Below the pieces are notes generated by a model that saw only the letters and a program-made list of their open reading frames with translations, ran no database searches and was not told the origin of the DNA. This document shows, one piece after another, positions 6,532-7,712 of a stretch of DNA of 7,712 bases. Position numbers and translations under genes: made by a program. This DNA is from an uncultured Veillonella sp. (GTDB lineage Bacteria; Bacillota; Negativicutes; Veillonellales; Veillonellaceae), in assembly GCA_900544365.1 (NCBI GenBank), contig UQVF01000065.1, positions 1-7,712 on the forward strand, read 5' to 3'. Numbering within the stretch: the stretch's first letter is position 1; each line of letters starts with the position of its first letter.

Positions 6532-7326
6532 TTATAATTGAAAGCCACCATACTCAGCCATACGGTGATGCGCAGGATAATCCGCATTCACATCGATGCC
6601 TTTGATGACTTCTTTCACTAGCGATTGCAATTGCTCAGCCATTTGTTGCATCATGTCCACCACTTCGCCATGGGTCAAAGCAGATTCAGAAATGCCTGCT
6701 GCATAATTGGTGACCATTGAAATTGTCATATATGCCATTTCTGCTTCATTGGCTAAGGTCACCTCTGGTACATTCGTCATGCCCACCGTTTGGCCACCTA
6801 ACATAGCATACATGCGAATTTCAGCAGGTGACTCAAAACGAGGACCCTCTGTACATACGTAGGTGCCACCATTGTGAACTGTTAAGCCTAGAGATTTCGC
6901 AGCACTTTCAACAATAGAGCGCAACTCAGGACTGTATGGTTCCGTTACATCCACATGTGCCACAGGACGATCGCCACCTTCGTAGAATGTATTCACACGA
7001 TTTTTCGTAAAGTCTAAAAATTGGTCAGTCAACACAAAATGACCAGGTCCAAATTTTTGATCCAAAGAACCTACCGCTGTGGTAGATACGATGAACTTAA
7101 CACCTAACTTTTTCAAACCCCAAATATTGGCACGATAATTAATCTTGTGCGGTGGAATCGAATGATTGCGACCATGGCGGGCTAAGAAATACACCGTCTT
7201 GCCCTCATAAGTGCCGCATACATAATGAATCTCACCATAAGGCGTCATCAAAGACGATTCCGTCATAGTTTCAAACATATTTGGATCGTACACACCGGTA
7301 CCACCAATAATAGCAATGGCTGACAT
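6532..7326 (-). CDS. mtnP: MTA phosphorylase-family purine nucleoside phosphorylase, probably 6-oxopurine-specific
   Basis: Uses phosphate to split a purine nucleoside to base and (methylthio)ribose-1-phosphate in the cytoplasm. From the chosen ATG it has 264 residues, usual for the family. Motifs are IIGGTGVYDP (6-15, phosphate site), ARHGRNHSIPPHKINYRANIW (49-69), STTAVGSL (81-88), CTEGPRFESPAE (158-169) and GMTNVPEV (182-189). Asn207 in VTNYAAG replaces the Asp of adenine-specific MTA phosphorylases. In this family that change is known to go with 6-oxopurine substrates such as inosine, guanosine or methylthioinosine. The open frame continues upstream to 7389, but AAGGAGG six bases before 7326 and the normal N-terminus MSAIAIIGG support this start. 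First gene of the ahcY operon. Confidence 0.92.
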   Translation of the reverse strand: MSAIAIIGGTGVYDPNMFETMTESSLMTPYGEIHYVCGTYEGKTVYFLARHGRNHSIPPHKINYRANIWGLKKLGVKFIVSTTAVGSLDQKFGPGHFVLTDQFLDFTKNRVNTFYEGGDRPVAHVDVTEPYSPELRSIVESAAKSLGLTVHNGGTYVCTEGPRFESPAEIRMYAMLGGQTVGMTNVPEVTLANEAEMAYMTISMVTNYAAGISESALTHGEVVDMMQQMAEQLQSLVKEVIKGIDVNADYPAHHRMAEYGGFQL

Positions 7327-7332
7327 ATAGTT

Positions 7333-7339
7333 CCTCCTT
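7333..7339 (-). promoter_or_regulatory. Ribosome binding site that fixes the mtnP start
   Basis: AAGGAGG on the minus strand, six bases before the ATG at 7326. It argues against the 21-residue upstream extension, which would begin MFLFSIINH without a good ribosome binding site and does not resemble the family. Confidence 0.85.
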
Positions 7340-7369
7340 GTGAAAGATTGAAAAATATTTGTATGATTT

Positions 7370-7375
7370 ATTATA
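7370..7375 (-). promoter_or_regulatory. Candidate -10 box for mtnP-ahcY
   Basis: A perfect TATAAT on the minus strand, 43 bases before the mtnP ATG, would give a leader of roughly 36 bases. No good -35 hexamer lies 16-18 bases upstream, and the surrounding DNA is so AT-rich that chance matches are likely. Transcription from the gene to the right could also supply the operon, as no strong terminator is seen between them. Confidence 0.3.
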
Positions 7376-7481
7376 CTAAATAAAAACAATTACTTATACT
7401 AGAGATCAATATTGAACGTATTACTACATATGCTGAGTATACTTTAACTTGACTAAACATTTTTTATAATCCAACAATATA

Positions 7482-7497
7482 AAATATTATAATATTT
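7482..7497. repeat. Perfect 16-bp AT-only palindrome after the partial gene
   Basis: AAATATTATAATATTT is its own reverse complement. It starts ten bases past the stop of the partial gene at the right edge. As RNA it would be a weak hairpin of A-U pairs without a GC core, so it is a poor terminator. It could be chance in an AT-rich spacer. Confidence 0.4.
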
Positions 7498-7507
7498 CTT
7501 ACTCCAA

Positions 7508-7712
7508 TTAAAGATTTCGATACAATCTCATTGTTTTGTAATCCTTTTTTAATAAATCAAAGTCTAAATCTGTATACTTTCTAATTACAGATTTTGTCTT
7601 ATTAAGAGGATATGGAGCCTCAGTATAGGAATAGTCCTTTACATTAACAACCTTAGCAACTTTTTCCTCATTCTCACGATGTACAGGAACTACTACAAAA
7701 TCACCTATTTTT
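7508..7712 (-). CDS. C-terminal part of an unrecognised protein (5' end outside window)
   Basis: An open frame on the minus strand enters at the right edge and ends with TAA at 7508, leaving 67 codons. The visible part begins with a beta-rich segment, IGDFVVVPVHRENEEKVAKV. It continues with the segment APYPLNKTKSVIRKY and ends LYRNL. The pattern of a GDxVxVPV strand followed by P(Y/L)PLxKTKxxIRK recurs, from memory, at the C-terminus of small uncharacterised Firmicute proteins and recalls the small beta-barrel at the start of PriA (VGDxVLVPF). That likeness is weak and no function should be drawn from it. Codon use and direction match the neighbours. Since the gene is cut by the window edge, its start and size are unknown. 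Confidence 0.7.
   Translation of the reverse strand, partial: KIGDFVVVPVHRENEEKVAKVVNVKDYSYTEAPYPLNKTKSVIRKYTDLDFDLLKKDYKTMRLYRNL

Noticed and set aside
7371..7460. 29-codon minus-strand frame beginning MFSQVKVYSAY between the partial gene and mtnP
   Set aside because: No Shine-Dalgarno before its ATG, AT-rich composition and no resemblance to any known small protein; best treated as non-coding.

Overview
The window looks like chromosomal DNA of a low-to-moderate G+C Firmicute. The protein sequences fit a Negativicute, most likely Veillonella or a close relative; this is a judgement from memory of sequence style, not from a search. All confident genes lie on the minus strand, so transcription runs from the right edge to the left edge.

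Right to left the layout is as follows. (1) Positions 7508-7712 hold the last 67 codons of an unrecognised gene that continues off the window, followed by an AT-rich spacer. (2) Positions 5255-7326 hold a two-gene operon: an MTA-phosphorylase-family nucleoside phosphorylase (mtnP) and an S-adenosylhomocysteine hydrolase (ahcY), closed by a strong intrinsic terminator at 5135-5175. (3) A non-coding stretch of about 490 bases separates ahcY from livK and contains a good sigma-A promoter for the next operon, followed by a leader of about 118 nt. (4) Positions 238-4768 hold a complete branched-chain-amino-acid-type ABC importer in the order livK-livH-livM-livG-livF, tightly packed with stop codons overlapping ribosome binding sites or start codons, closed by a weaker terminator at about 97-136. 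(5) Positions 1-55 look like the end of an insertion sequence, possibly ISL3-family, whose body lies outside the window.

The two operons serve linked parts of amino-acid and sulfur metabolism but are separated by a terminator and a promoter, so they are probably regulated separately. AhcY clears the product inhibitor S-adenosylhomocysteine made by methyltransferases and returns homocysteine. The phosphorylase splits the nucleoside by-products to free base and ribose-1-phosphate. LivKHMGF imports an amino acid, probably leucine, isoleucine or valine.

Most of the window is conventional. The most interesting signal is that both nucleoside-handling enzymes carry substitutions at positions expected to read the 6-position of the purine. 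The phosphorylase has Asn where adenine-specific MTA phosphorylases have Asp, and AhcY has Glu/Lys where mammalian enzymes have Thr/Glu. Together they suggest a route through deaminated (inosine-type) intermediates rather than adenosine. I found no CRISPR array, tRNA, rRNA, recognised riboswitch or defence system.
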